DNA of 64,000 nucleotides from Halobacteriovorax sp. DA5 (GCF_002903145.1 NZ_PPDJ01000009.1:124001-188000), one strand, 5' to 3'. Positions 35,249 to 44,744 are shown, counted from the stretch's first letter. Numbers and translations: made by a program. The notes: generated by a model from the sequence alone, not told the origin.

Positions 35249-35367
35249 AAGTCATTGATACTTAAGTTCTACCTAATGTTGCCCCTACGAAATTAAGGAT
35301 TAATTTTCTTTAAGAAATATCTATTTAGGTCGATGAGAGACTGAGGCAGTAAGGCCAAGGATATTAG

Positions 35368-37233
35368 ATGTTTAAAAATTTCATTCAAAATTCACTCTAC
35401 ACGATAGCGCTAGTAACACTCATTGGTTGTGCAACGACCAATAATGTTGAAGATGAGTCTAATATCAATGAAGATTCACAGCTTTCAAATACCATTTCTG
35501 ATTTTGAAAAGGCGAAGCGAGCGCAAGAGTTTGTTGATCAGTCTCTTAGCGAGATTGTAGAAGAAGCAAAAACGAAGGGCGACGCTACGGTAAATTATGT
35601 CGCAAGTGACCTTTTCTTAAAAGCTGCAGACGCTTCTTTGAGTGGTGATTCTGTTTCGGCATCACTTATCTTAAAACACGTTGTTGATTTAAAACCTAAA
35701 GATATTTATCTAAGAAAAAAATATGCGGTTGAACTTATTAAGTCGAGTCAGTTAGAAGATGGAAAAAGGGAGCTAAAGTACCTTATTAAACATGCGGACA
35801 AAGATATTAAAATTAAGGCAAGACTCTTACTTGCTGGCGTATATGGTGCATTGGGAAAATCAAAGCAGTCAATCAAGCTATATCGTGAACTAGTCTATAA
35901 AACGAGACCAATTTTAAGTGAAGCTTGTATTTATCTTTCAAAAGCTTATGTGGATGAAAAGAAATTCAAGAAAGCTGTTGGAACGCTAAGTTATTGCTCA
36001 CAAAAAGATCGCGAAAATCGCAGTATTTATGCCTTTCATACTGGCAAAATCCACTTTGAAAAATCTGATTATAAGAAGGCCAAAAAGTATTTTAATAATT
36101 CTTTAAAGCTTGATCCAACTAATCAGCAAAGTACTATTCTGCTTGGAATGATTTACGAACAACAAGGTGATTTTAAGTCTGCAAAGGTTCTTTATCAGAA
36201 GTTTTTGAAATACGATCCAAATAATTACACTGCACTTGGAAAATACGTAAATCTACTTTTTACAGATGGTGAGTATAAAGAAGTTGTTCCTTACTTAGAG
36301 AAGTTACTAGCTCTAGATCCTGAGAATTTAAATTTAAAGGTTAGATTGGGAGTTATTTATACAGAGACTAATAAGATTGAGGATGCAAAAGGAATCTTTA
36401 AAGAGATTCTAACTGTTATCCCAGATTCAGATAAAGTTCTTTATTACCTAGCAAGTCTTTATCAGCAGTCTAACGAAGGTGATCTTGCGGTAACATATTT
36501 TTCAAGAATTAAAGAAGATAGCTCACTCTTTCATGAGTCAAATATTCAGATCGCAAATATTTTGAATACATATGCACAAAAAGATCCTGCGCAAGAAAAG
36601 CGTCTTGTTGAATTTGTAAAAGAACGTTCAAAAGCATCAAAAGAGTTACGTTTTGAATTAGAAGTAATTCTTGCAGGTTACTATGAAAATCGAAAAGATC
36701 TAAGCCGAGCTATCGCTTTAATGGAATCTCATATTGAGCACGATAGCTATACAGATGGACATGCTTATTATCTTGCATCTTTATATGAAAAAGATAAGGC
36801 ATTCACAAAAGCCGAAAAGATTATGTTAGATATCTTAAAGCGTGATCCAAATAACTCACATGCTCTGAACTTCTTAGGTTATACATACCTGGAGCAAGGT
36901 GTTCATATGGATAAAGCCTATGCTTATATTAAGAGAGCTGTTCAGCTTAACCCTCAAGATGGATATATCCGTGATTCTTTAGGTTGGTACTATTACAAAA
37001 CTGGAGAATATCAGAAAGCTTACCGCGAAATTAAAAAAGCCTTTGCTTTAGTAAGTGACGATGTGGTCATTGCAAAGCACTTAGGGCTCATATATACTTC
37101 TTTGAAGAAGCCAGAAAAGGCTCGTCAATATTATGTCGAGGCACTTAAAAATTGTACGAAAGTAAACGAACGCGAAGAAATTCTAAATTATATCGAAAAG
37201 CTGGACTCTGTGCGTTTGCCGGCTTCACGTTAA
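35368..37233 (+). CDS. TPR-repeat lipoprotein
   Basis: 621 residues. Signal peptide with lipobox LIGC (Cys near residue 23), so the protein should be lipid-anchored, probably in the outer membrane facing the periplasm. From about residue 65 to the end the chain is a tetratricopeptide superhelix; clear repeats include AFHTGKIHFEKSDYKKAKKY, LLGMIYEQQGDFKSAKVLYQ and LGWYYYKTGEYQKAYREIKK. At least ten repeats can be counted by their G/A/P spacing. TPR lipoproteins serve as scaffolds for secretion, assembly or gliding complexes. The next gene starts inside its last 82 bp, so the two are made together. Confidence 0.82.
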   Translation: MFKNFIQNSLYTIALVTLIGCATTNNVEDESNINEDSQLSNTISDFEKAKRAQEFVDQSLSEIVEEAKTKGDATVNYVASDLFLKAADASLSGDSVSASLILKHVVDLKPKDIYLRKKYAVELIKSSQLEDGKRELKYLIKHADKDIKIKARLLLAGVYGALGKSKQSIKLYRELVYKTRPILSEACIYLSKAYVDEKKFKKAVGTLSYCSQKDRENRSIYAFHTGKIHFEKSDYKKAKKYFNNSLKLDPTNQQSTILLGMIYEQQGDFKSAKVLYQKFLKYDPNNYTALGKYVNLLFTDGEYKEVVPYLEKLLALDPENLNLKVRLGVIYTETNKIEDAKGIFKEILTVIPDSDKVLYYLASLYQQSNEGDLAVTYFSRIKEDSSLFHESNIQIANILNTYAQKDPAQEKRLVEFVKERSKASKELRFELEVILAGYYENRKDLSRAIALMESHIEHDSYTDGHAYYLASLYEKDKAFTKAEKIMLDILKRDPNNSHALNFLGYTYLEQGVHMDKAYAYIKRAVQLNPQDGYIRDSLGWYYYKTGEYQKAYREIKKAFALVSDDVVIAKHLGLIYTSLKKPEKARQYYVEALKNCTKVNEREEILNYIEKLDSVRLPASR

Positions 37234-37862
37234 TATCTTGTACAACAAATCCAAAAGATTTATCAGATAAGGCTGGAGCTTCAACGAATAAAGTTGAGGC
37301 CCATAAGCTTTTAACGAGTGGTATTTGCCAAGAATTTAAAGGCCGTGGCCGTTTGAAGTTTGGCAAGAATCAAGAGCGCTTCACTTATAATGCCATTTTA
37401 AATAAAGAAACATTTAGCCTTGCCATTGATGTTCCATTCAAAGGACAAGAAACCTTAATTCTTCCACTCGATGCAAGTGAAGAGTTAGCAGCTGATATTT
37501 CAGGAACTCTCTATAAGAAAATTTCTACAGAGTTAGTAAAGGCAAAGCGTTATTCATCACTTAAAATATTAAATGACTTTCTCTTAAGAAACCGACTTTT
37601 CTTTAGTGAGATAAAGAATATCGATAGCAATTATTGTGACAAAGGGTGTCTTGAAGGTGATATTAAACATTACAGTGATGGGACTGTTGAATATAAGACG
37701 CCAATGATTGGCAATTATGAATTCAACGCATCATTCTCTCAGTTACAAGAAAACGAATATAAATTTATTCGTTTAGAGGGAATTCACAACTCTAAAAAAA
37801 CAAATAAAAAGCAAAGAGTCCTCGCCTTGGACCTTATCGTTGATAGCTGCGGATCTATCTAG
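37152..37862 (+). CDS. lipoprotein, possibly LolB/DUF4292-like
   Basis: 236 residues from a TTG at 37152. No ATG exists before the signal peptide, whose lipobox is LISC (AGLCAFAGFTLISCTT). The start must therefore lie inside the TPR gene. After a short linker comes GICQEFKGRGRLKFGKNQERF, then strands such as FTYNAILNKETFSLAIDVPF and later VEYKTPMIGNYEFNASFSQL. A beta-rich protein opening with G-(R/K)-L-x-(F/V) next to a lipid anchor is how LolB and DUF4292 proteins begin. LolB inserts lipoproteins into the outer membrane; that role here is only a suggestion. It probably works with the TPR lipoprotein. Confidence 0.6.
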   Translation: MYESKRTRRNSKLYRKAGLCAFAGFTLISCTTNPKDLSDKAGASTNKVEAHKLLTSGICQEFKGRGRLKFGKNQERFTYNAILNKETFSLAIDVPFKGQETLILPLDASEELAADISGTLYKKISTELVKAKRYSSLKILNDFLLRNRLFFSEIKNIDSNYCDKGCLEGDIKHYSDGTVEYKTPMIGNYEFNASFSQLQENEYKFIRLEGIHNSKKTNKKQRVLALDLIVDSCGSI

Positions 37863-37968
37863 CAGCGCAACAACGCTTCCTAATAAATTCTAGTAAATTT
37901 ATCTTATCTCTTGTATAAATTACTCTAGTATTATTCTATGCAATAATTTTTTGAACAAAGGATGGTTT

Positions 37969-39732
37969 ATGAAATCAAGGAATCTTGTTTCATTTTTAAT
38001 CATGGGGCTATTAGCTTTAACAGTTTCATGTACAAAAAAAGTGGATCTTAGTGAAAAAGTTCTACACCTGGCCGTTACTTCAGAAGTGAAGGGAATGGAT
38101 CCAATTTATGCAAACGACAAGTATTCTTCAAATGAAGTTGGTCGTGTTTACGAAGGTCTATTAGAGTACCACTACTTAAAGAGACCATACACACTTGTAC
38201 CAAATCTTGCAGAAGCTCTTCCTGAAGTTTCAGAAGATGGTCTAACTTATACTTTTAAAATTAGACAAGGTGTTTTATTTCAAGACAACGCTGCCTTCAA
38301 AGATGGTAAAGGGCGTGAGCTTGTTGCAGAAGACTTTGTATATTCAATCAAGAGACTTGCAGACCCAAAACTACAAGGTCTAGGTTGGTGGCTACTTCAA
38401 GATAAGATTGTTGGTCTTGATGAGTGGCGTGAGAAGAACTCTAAGAAAGATTCTGTTGATTATACAGAAGTTGTTGAGGGGCTAAAGACTCTAGACAAGT
38501 ACACTCTTCAGTTCAAACTTAAGAAGCAATTCCCACAATTCCTATACTCTCTTGCAATGCCATTTACATTTGTAGTTGCAAAAGAAGTTGTTGATCACTA
38601 TGGGAAAGAATTCCTAAACCACCCAGTTGGTACAGGTCCTTTCATGCTGAAAGAGTTTAGCCAATCTTCAAAGAAGTTTACTTACGATAGAAACCCTAAC
38701 TTCAGAAAGAAGCTTTTCCCATCTGAAGCAAGTGATGAATTCAAACACATGCTTGCATATGCTGGTAAGCCAGTTCCTTTCGTAGAAAAGATTGAAGTAA
38801 ACATCATTAAAGAAGATCAACCAAGATGGCTAAACTTCCTTAAAGGACGTGTTGATTATATTGGTATCCCAAAAGATAACTTTGAATCAGCTGTTACTCC
38901 AGGTAAAGGTCTTGGAGAAGAATTTGCTAAGAAAGGTATTGATCTATCAGTATCACCATCACTAGATGTTACTTATACTGCTTTTAATCACGACCTTAAA
39001 CTATTCAATAACGTTGATCTAAGAAGAGCGCTTGCACTTGCTTACGATGTAAAAGAGTTTAATAAGCTTTTCTATAATGATACAGCTCTTCCAGCACAAT
39101 CAGTTGTTCCTCCGGGGATTGCTGGTTACATGCCAGATTATGTAAACCCTTACCGTAACCGTGACCTAGAAAAAGCAAAAGCACTTCTAGCAAAAGCTGG
39201 TTACCCTGAAGGTAAAGGTCTTCCAGAAATTACTTATGACTGTCCAAGTACTTCAACTTCAAGACAGATTGGTGAGCTTTTCAAAAAGCAAATGGCAGAA
39301 ATTGGTGTAAATATCAAAGTTGTTCAAAACTCTTGGCCAGAGCTACAAAAGAAAATTACTGCTCGTCAGGTAATGCTTTACGGAATCGCATGGGGTGCAG
39401 ATTACCCAGATGCAGAAAACTTCCTACAACTACTTTATGGACCAAATAAATCTCCAGGTGCTAACGGATCTGGTTATGATAATGCTGAATTCAACAAACT
39501 ATTTGCTAAGGCTTCAGTTATGCAAGATTCTCCAGAGAGAACTGCTATCTATGAAACTCTTAACAAAATGGCAGCTGAAGAAGTTCCATGGCTATATGGT
39601 GTTCACCGTCAGTCATACTTAATTAAGCACAGCTGGTTAAAGAATTACATTTCAACAGACTTTGAAGCTGGTCAAGATCAGTACTTAGATGTTGATTTAA
39701 AAATTAAAAAAGACATGCAATCAAAATTATAA
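37969..39732 (+). CDS. oppA: peptide ABC transporter substrate-binding lipoprotein
   Basis: 587 residues from the ATG at 37969, preceded by AAAGGA; the frame opens at a TTG 18 bp earlier. Lipobox VSC (LLALTVSCTKK) indicates an anchored binding protein. The body is the SBP family 5 fold used for oligopeptides: LHLAVTSEVKGMDP at the start, RVYEGLLEY, LVPNLAEALPEVSEDGLTYTF-like pattern, LVAEDFVYSIKRL, and DLRRALALAYDVKEF. It should capture peptides and deliver them to the OppBC channel encoded downstream. A hairpin and a terminator follow before oppB, a common way to make more binding protein than permease. Dipeptide versus oligopeptide preference is unknown. Confidence 0.9.
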   Translation: MKSRNLVSFLIMGLLALTVSCTKKVDLSEKVLHLAVTSEVKGMDPIYANDKYSSNEVGRVYEGLLEYHYLKRPYTLVPNLAEALPEVSEDGLTYTFKIRQGVLFQDNAAFKDGKGRELVAEDFVYSIKRLADPKLQGLGWWLLQDKIVGLDEWREKNSKKDSVDYTEVVEGLKTLDKYTLQFKLKKQFPQFLYSLAMPFTFVVAKEVVDHYGKEFLNHPVGTGPFMLKEFSQSSKKFTYDRNPNFRKKLFPSEASDEFKHMLAYAGKPVPFVEKIEVNIIKEDQPRWLNFLKGRVDYIGIPKDNFESAVTPGKGLGEEFAKKGIDLSVSPSLDVTYTAFNHDLKLFNNVDLRRALALAYDVKEFNKLFYNDTALPAQSVVPPGIAGYMPDYVNPYRNRDLEKAKALLAKAGYPEGKGLPEITYDCPSTSTSRQIGELFKKQMAEIGVNIKVVQNSWPELQKKITARQVMLYGIAWGADYPDAENFLQLLYGPNKSPGANGSGYDNAEFNKLFAKASVMQDSPERTAIYETLNKMAAEEVPWLYGVHRQSYLIKHSWLKNYISTDFEAGQDQYLDVDLKIKKDMQSKL

Positions 39733-39744
39733 TTGATAAATGTT

Positions 39745-39802
39745 AGCGCTGGAGTTTACTTCAGCGCTTATTTAATGAAGCAATCTTAATGGTTGCTTTT
39801 TT
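39745..39802 (+). terminator. hairpin plus attenuating terminator between oppA and oppB
   Basis: First AGCGCTG/CAGCGCT (39745-39768) with a 10-base loop and no T run; then AAGCAA, 9-base loop, TTGCTTTTTT (39778-39802). The pair would protect the oppA mRNA end and let part of the transcripts pass into oppBC. Confidence 0.7.
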
Positions 39803-39847
39803 AAATAAGCGATACGCTAGTTAAGTTCGAGCTAAGGAGCTGTTTTT

Positions 39848-40789
39848 GTGAATACTTGGTCATATATTTTAAGAAGACTACTTTATACGATCCCAATTAT
39901 TTTGGGTGTTTGTTTAATTATTTTCGCTATCTTTAACTTATCGGGATATGATCCTGCTCAGTTACTGCTTGGGAAGCACGCTTCAGCAAAGCAAATTGCA
40001 GAAGTTAGACATGAGCTTGGTCTTGATCGTCCGTTACTTGAGCAATATATCGGTATTGTAAAGTCAGCTTTTACTTTTGACTTTGGTCGCTCTTGGGCAA
40101 CAAAGCAAAGTATTATCGATATGATTAAAGAAGGTGCAGTTCCATCACTAACGCTAACTTTTCCAGCGTTTTTAATTTCGACAGTTTTCTCTATTTTACT
40201 TGCGATCATCGTAGCATTTTTTAGAGGAAAGCTAATTGACCGTACACTTGTTATTATCTGTGTATGTTTAATGAGTATTCCATCTCTTGCTTATATCCTC
40301 TTCTTCCAGAAGTTTTTTGCTTATGAGTTAGGGTGGTTTGAAATTTCTGGTTATGAGCATGGTTTCCCATACTTTATTCCTTACGTAATACTTCCGGTTA
40401 TCATCATGGTTGTTTTAAACCTTGGTCCGGATCTTCGTTACTTTAGAACAGTTATTCTAGATGATATTTATCAAGACTATGTACGTACTGCACGTGCGAA
40501 AGGTCTAAGTGAAAAAGTTGTTCTTCTAAAGCACGTATTAAAGAACTCTTTAATTCCAATTATTACATATGTAGTTATCCAAATCCCTTTCCTTATTTTA
40601 GGTGCTCTATTACTTGAGAGTTTCTTCTCAATTCCAGGGCTAGGTGGATTAACTGTAAAAGCTGTATTTGATAATGACTTCCCAGTTATTAAGGCGATGA
40701 CGATTCTTTCGGCAATGGCCTACATTATCTTTACGGTAATTACAGATATTCTATATACAATCGTTGATCCAAGAGTAAGGCTAAAGTAG
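39848..40789 (+). CDS. oppB: peptide ABC transporter permease, OppB/DppB type
   Basis: 313 residues, GTG start with AAGGAG nine bases upstream. Six membrane helices, beginning ILRRLLYTIPIILGVCLIIF, which is the standard OppB N-terminus. RHELGLDRPLLEQY and the cytoplasmic EAA loop (DYVRTARAKGLSEKVVLLKH, near 216-235), which contacts the ATPase, are intact. It is the first channel subunit for peptides bound by OppA and lies 8 bp before oppC. Confidence 0.93.
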   Translation: MNTWSYILRRLLYTIPIILGVCLIIFAIFNLSGYDPAQLLLGKHASAKQIAEVRHELGLDRPLLEQYIGIVKSAFTFDFGRSWATKQSIIDMIKEGAVPSLTLTFPAFLISTVFSILLAIIVAFFRGKLIDRTLVIICVCLMSIPSLAYILFFQKFFAYELGWFEISGYEHGFPYFIPYVILPVIIMVVLNLGPDLRYFRTVILDDIYQDYVRTARAKGLSEKVVLLKHVLKNSLIPIITYVVIQIPFLILGALLLESFFSIPGLGGLTVKAVFDNDFPVIKAMTILSAMAYIIFTVITDILYTIVDPRVRLK

Positions 40790-40797
40790 GAGTTGTC

Positions 40798-41670
40798 ATG
40801 TCAGCAAATTTATCAAGCGAATCAAAATCACTATGGGGACATGCTTGGACGGAGCTTAAAAATGATAAAGCTGCAGTCTTTAGTATGGTTGTTATTGGAT
40901 TATATGTAATACTTGCAGCACTTACATTCTTTGGTGTTATTGCAGGTGAATGGTCAAAAGAGATTGGAGCATCGTATATGCCTCCAAGTGCAGATGCACT
41001 ATTTGGAACAGATATCTTTGGTCGCTCTGTAGTATATAAAACTCTTAAAGGTGCAGAAATGGCGATTGGGATTGGTTTCTCAACAGCTATGATCTCAACT
41101 GTAATTGGTGTGACTCTGGGGCTTATGGCCGGATACTTTGGTGGTAAAGTTGATGAAATCATTGTTTGGTTTTATACTTCACTAGCTTCAATTCCTTATA
41201 TCATGCTTCTTTTTGCAGTAACGATGGTACTTGGAAAAGGGACATCATCACTATTCTTAGCTCTTGGGGTAACTTCTTGGGTTGGTCTATGTCGTCTTGT
41301 TCGTGGTGAAGTTCTACGCCACAAGGAAAGAGAGTATGTTCAGGCAGCAGCTGCTCTGGGTGCAGGAAATATGAGAAGAATGTTTAAGCATATTCTTCCA
41401 AATATCTTCCACATTGTTATCATTCAATTCTCACTAAGATTCCAACAGGCAATTAAATCTGAGGTAATCCTTTCTTATTTAGGTCTTGGAGTACAAGGTC
41501 AGCCTTCTTGGGGAACAATGATTGATGACTCAAAACTTGAACTTGCACGTGGTGTTTGGTGGCAACTTTCTGCAGCTACACTAGCTATGTTTGTTCTAGT
41601 TCTAGCATTAAATCTACTTGGAGATGCTCTTCGTGACTCTCTAGATCCTAAGCTTAAAGGGAAAGCGTAG
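40798..41670 (+). CDS. oppC: peptide ABC transporter permease, OppC/DppC type
   Basis: 290 residues, GGAG before the ATG. An N-terminal helix near 25-50 is followed by LFGTDIFGRSVVYKTLKGAE, the OppC signature, and the EAA loop EYVQAAAALGAGNMRRMFKH (near 180-200). It pairs with OppB to form the inner-membrane channel. A terminator follows; no OppD or OppF ATPase gene is next to it, so the ATPases must be encoded elsewhere. Confidence 0.93.
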   Translation: MSANLSSESKSLWGHAWTELKNDKAAVFSMVVIGLYVILAALTFFGVIAGEWSKEIGASYMPPSADALFGTDIFGRSVVYKTLKGAEMAIGIGFSTAMISTVIGVTLGLMAGYFGGKVDEIIVWFYTSLASIPYIMLLFAVTMVLGKGTSSLFLALGVTSWVGLCRLVRGEVLRHKEREYVQAAAALGAGNMRRMFKHILPNIFHIVIIQFSLRFQQAIKSEVILSYLGLGVQGQPSWGTMIDDSKLELARGVWWQLSAATLAMFVLVLALNLLGDALRDSLDPKLKGKA

Positions 41671-41736
41671 GAAAACGCTCGACTATTAAAAAATAGCTTA
41701 ATTTATTTACTCAACATTCCGATAAATATTGTTAAG

Positions 41737-41763
41737 AGGGCCTATTGTTAGGCCCTAATTTTA
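41737..41763 (+). terminator. rho-independent terminator of the opp genes
   Basis: AGGGCCT, ATTGTT, AGGCCCT followed by AATTTTT: a 7-bp GC-rich stem with a modest T tract, 66 bp after oppC. Confidence 0.75.
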
Positions 41764-41778
41764 TTAGCTTACGGGATT

Positions 41779-42609
41779 ATGAGAGAGATAAACTTAAGTT
41801 TCCAGCAAATTCAAAACAATCCTCTACTCAAAGGAGAGTTGTATTGGTCACGACCAAGTGGCAGGCGCCTTCTTATAGGCCGTGCTGGAGAGTTTGCTAA
41901 TCTCGAGTTAGTTGAAAAACTTTCGCAACAAAATGATCAATTCTTTCAAAAAATAATCATTGATGAAGAGCGCGTTTCAAAAGTCGTCGATCACTTTATG
42001 GATCTTCAAAAGGCCCAATTAGAGGAAGTGAAGCTTCGTTATCGAAATCTTATTCTGGTGGACTTTTATCGTATTTTAAAAGGTGAGAAAAAGTCTTCGA
42101 CACTAGACTTCGTTTTTATTTGTCATGAAACTTTCTACGAGTTTAATCATGACAATATTAACCTTGAAGAGGAGTTTATTAAAACTAGTGCTATTACATT
42201 TAAAAAGGCACAAGTCATTTCTTCATCTGTTGTATATTTGGCCCTGATTTCGGGGTATCTTGATTTCAACTTTTTAAAAGAAGTTTTCAATACCATTCTA
42301 ATGACTTATTTCTCTTATGTTTGCCGTAATGGAACAAATGTTGTGGATAAGTTAGCAAGCTTAGAGGAGTCATACGGTAATGTTGAGTATCTTAAGAGCC
42401 TAAGTCGAGACTTTTTTGAACTCGATTATAACTTAGATGATGATATTAGTGAGCTATGGCATAAAGTTCATGATCAGGTGTTCGCCTTAGAGCTAGAATT
42501 TGACTCCAATGATATTGAAGTCATTTTTAAATCAATCTTAGATAATGTAAAAGACTATCGCTACTTCAATGAAATTTTCTCTCAAGAAGATATTGGGAGG
42601 AGCGCGTAG
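41779..42609 (+). CDS. conserved-looking soluble protein, function unknown
   Basis: 276 residues, no signal peptide or membrane helix. It appears to have two parts: a mixed alpha/beta N-terminus with RPSGRRLLIGRAGEF, and a helical C-terminal two-thirds (about 95-270) with KAQVISSSVVYLALISGYLDFNF and later LWHKVHDQVFALELEF. The second part has the helical rhythm of an HD-like domain but no HD metal pair, so I make no claim. It sits immediately before, with no gap, a coiled-coil protein whose GTG follows the TAG of this gene. Its GGGAGGAG near the end serves the next gene. The two are almost certainly co-translated and probably partners. Confidence 0.55.
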   Translation: MREINLSFQQIQNNPLLKGELYWSRPSGRRLLIGRAGEFANLELVEKLSQQNDQFFQKIIIDEERVSKVVDHFMDLQKAQLEEVKLRYRNLILVDFYRILKGEKKSSTLDFVFICHETFYEFNHDNINLEEEFIKTSAITFKKAQVISSSVVYLALISGYLDFNFLKEVFNTILMTYFSYVCRNGTNVVDKLASLEESYGNVEYLKSLSRDFFELDYNLDDDISELWHKVHDQVFALELEFDSNDIEVIFKSILDNVKDYRYFNEIFSQEDIGRSA

Positions 42610-44661
42610 GTGAGTAATAGAATTGAGGTTTATACATTTATCGATCAAGAGCTTTTTGAGAAGCTGAGTGAGCTAATGTGTGAAGACTTAAATTTTACTC
42701 AAGTTGAAAGTATTGAAGAGCTTTCAGATAAGAGAAATATAATAGTTAATGATACTAGCTATAAGAATTCGAACCCAATGGGAAGAGTTGTCTATATCAG
42801 TGAAGAGATAAAATCTGGTGTGGTAAGTCTTACTCCTGACGCCGTCTATACTGAGAATTCATTTATTCTAAATGAAATTGAAAACTACTTCGGCGTTCTA
42901 CAAACCCCTAAAAATCGCACATTCCCACAGTTTACTAAAGTTAAGCAATATAAAATTCTCTCTCGTTTTAGTGTCGGTTATTATTGTGACCTTGCAAACC
43001 TCAAGGCCCATGAGAATTCATTTGATATTGAAAAACTTTCTGTTGGCTTACAGGGAATTTTAAATGCTATTGTTCTCAAGAGACAATGCGCTCCTGTTGA
43101 ATTAGAGATGCTTTTTAGCGATGAAGAGCTTCTTATAAATATGAAGATTTCATCTATCTTTGTTGATGATGAATTGATTAATGAAATTTATCGATTCATT
43201 TCTAGTGACTTCTCTTATCTTTGTTTGAGAATTAATCGAAAAAAAGGGAAGATGGATCTAAGGTTCTCGCTTCAAAAAAAGAAATCGTATATTGCTCGTT
43301 TCGACTATGAAGTAAACTCTTCAAGAGCTAATTCTAGTGAAGAGCTCGTAAAAGATTCAAGTGAGAGAATTGTCGATCATAGCAATTATCACGATCCAAT
43401 TATAAAAAAGGCATCATTAAAAGAGTTAAAGAGAATAGTTGATTTTCTCTCAAAGAGAGAAGTCTCTCAAGATGACTTTCTAGATAACCTAGAGGCATAT
43501 CCAGATAAAGAAATGCTTAAGGTCTTAGTTGATGATGAAATTGAATTTATTAAAAAGTCTGTATTAAATAAGGAAAAAGCTGAGAGCCTAAAGGAAGCCA
43601 TTAGACTGACTGTGACTAACAGCTTTAATGAACAAAGTAGAGAAGAGTTCAATGAGAACTTTTTTAATAAGGTTGATAGACAAACTTTAAAAGATCTTGT
43701 TAAGGCAGAGAATTGGCCAATTGATAACGATGCTTTAAAAGAAGAAGTTAAAAATAAGATCTTAAATGAAAGAGAGCTTGAAACTTATAATGATTACTTA
43801 AATTCAGTACAAGGATATGTTGAAGAAACATATAACGTTCCTAAAGAAGACTTTGAAACTGTAAAAGACGGTGTTGAAGGTAATATTGCTGAAGAAGTAT
43901 TAGAGAAGACTGGAAAGTCTGTAGAGCAATTTATTAGAGAGTCTGAATACTATGCAATGAAAGAGAAAGTTGCTCGTATGAGCCACTTATTCGATAAGAT
44001 GCAAGCCGAGTTAGAAAAGGCAAAGCAAACTCCTGCTCTAGAAGTTCAAGACGTGCTAGTTGAAGAAGATGGTCAATCTCCTCTTGGAGCAATGGGTGAG
44101 CAAAGAGCAATTCAGGATCTTGAAGAGAAAGTTAAACAGCTTTCAAAAGAGTTAGAAATAAAAGGTGACTCGATAGAGGTCATGAGCCAGAAAGTTGATG
44201 CAGCTAACCTATCGGCCGCAGAAGATAAGCAAGAGCTTAGTCTGGCACAACAAAAGCTTAAAGAAGAAATCTTAAAAGTAGAAGACTTAGAAAAAGAGTT
44301 AGCCAAGTTTAAAGGCGACACTTCTAATACTTCTGGTACAGGTGAAGATCTTGAGACAAAACTTAAAGATGCAAATATTGAGATCAAGATGTACAAGCAA
44401 AGACTTAAGTTTGCTCAGTCTCAGATTCAAACATTAGAGAAAGCTAAGAAAGCTGCTGCAGCTGGTGGTGCAAATAATAAGAAAATAGCCCATCTTGAAA
44501 AGCTAATGGATAAACAAAATAAGCTTAAATCTAAGATGGAAACAGAAATTTCTTCTCTTAAAAAAGATAATCATAAAATAAATCAGGAAAACAAAATCCT
44601 TTCAAATAAAATTAAAGACTTAGAGAGAAAGCTTAATAATAAAAATAAATCAGCAGCGTAA
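42610..44661 (+). CDS. large coiled-coil protein with possible pseudo-receiver N-terminus
   Basis: 683 residues, GTG start with GGGAGGAG seven bases upstream. Residues 1-100 alternate strands and helices (RIEVYTFIDQELFEKL, NIIVNDTSYK, GRVVYISEEIKSG) like a receiver domain without the phosphoacceptor pattern. A mixed middle follows (about 110-400). The C-terminal 250 residues are nearly uninterrupted heptad coiled coil rich in Lys and Glu, ending in LKDNHKINQENKI-like stretches. This architecture recalls AglZ and FrzS of Myxococcus, which organise polarity and gliding, but no direct similarity is evident to me. Cytoplasmic scaffold is the most reasonable inference. Located directly upstream of the tRNA-Leu gene. 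Confidence 0.6.
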   Translation: MSNRIEVYTFIDQELFEKLSELMCEDLNFTQVESIEELSDKRNIIVNDTSYKNSNPMGRVVYISEEIKSGVVSLTPDAVYTENSFILNEIENYFGVLQTPKNRTFPQFTKVKQYKILSRFSVGYYCDLANLKAHENSFDIEKLSVGLQGILNAIVLKRQCAPVELEMLFSDEELLINMKISSIFVDDELINEIYRFISSDFSYLCLRINRKKGKMDLRFSLQKKKSYIARFDYEVNSSRANSSEELVKDSSERIVDHSNYHDPIIKKASLKELKRIVDFLSKREVSQDDFLDNLEAYPDKEMLKVLVDDEIEFIKKSVLNKEKAESLKEAIRLTVTNSFNEQSREEFNENFFNKVDRQTLKDLVKAENWPIDNDALKEEVKNKILNERELETYNDYLNSVQGYVEETYNVPKEDFETVKDGVEGNIAEEVLEKTGKSVEQFIRESEYYAMKEKVARMSHLFDKMQAELEKAKQTPALEVQDVLVEEDGQSPLGAMGEQRAIQDLEEKVKQLSKELEIKGDSIEVMSQKVDAANLSAAEDKQELSLAQQKLKEEILKVEDLEKELAKFKGDTSNTSGTGEDLETKLKDANIEIKMYKQRLKFAQSQIQTLEKAKKAAAAGGANNKKIAHLEKLMDKQNKLKSKMETEISSLKKDNHKINQENKILSNKIKDLERKLNNKNKSAA

Positions 44662-44669
44662 TTTTTTTC

Positions 44670-44698
44670 TTGCCATATTGAGTGAAGTCCCTTATAAA
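44670..44698 (+). promoter_or_regulatory. sigma70 promoter of tRNA-Leu
   Basis: TTGCCA (44670-44675), exactly 17 bases, TATAAA (44693-44698). Start expected near 44705, 40 bp before the tRNA. Confidence 0.75.
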
Positions 44699-44744
44699 TA
44701 TTCTCACGCCTTACCAATGAAATTTTTGAAAAATTTTTAATTGT

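Larger units (their letters stand above)
34877..35367. promoter_or_regulatory. 491-bp divergent intergenic region rich in palindromes
   Basis: No credible gene in this stretch between the PhaR-like gene and the TPR lipoprotein. It holds a perfect 15-bp palindrome (35140-35154), a 20-bp near-palindrome (35229-35248) and three copies of TTAGGT: plus strand at 35232 and 35325, minus strand at 35271-35276. On the minus strand TTGACA within 35150-35156 could be a -35 box for the PhaR-like gene, but no good -10 follows. It looks like a regulated control region for one or both flanking genes. Confidence 0.5.
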
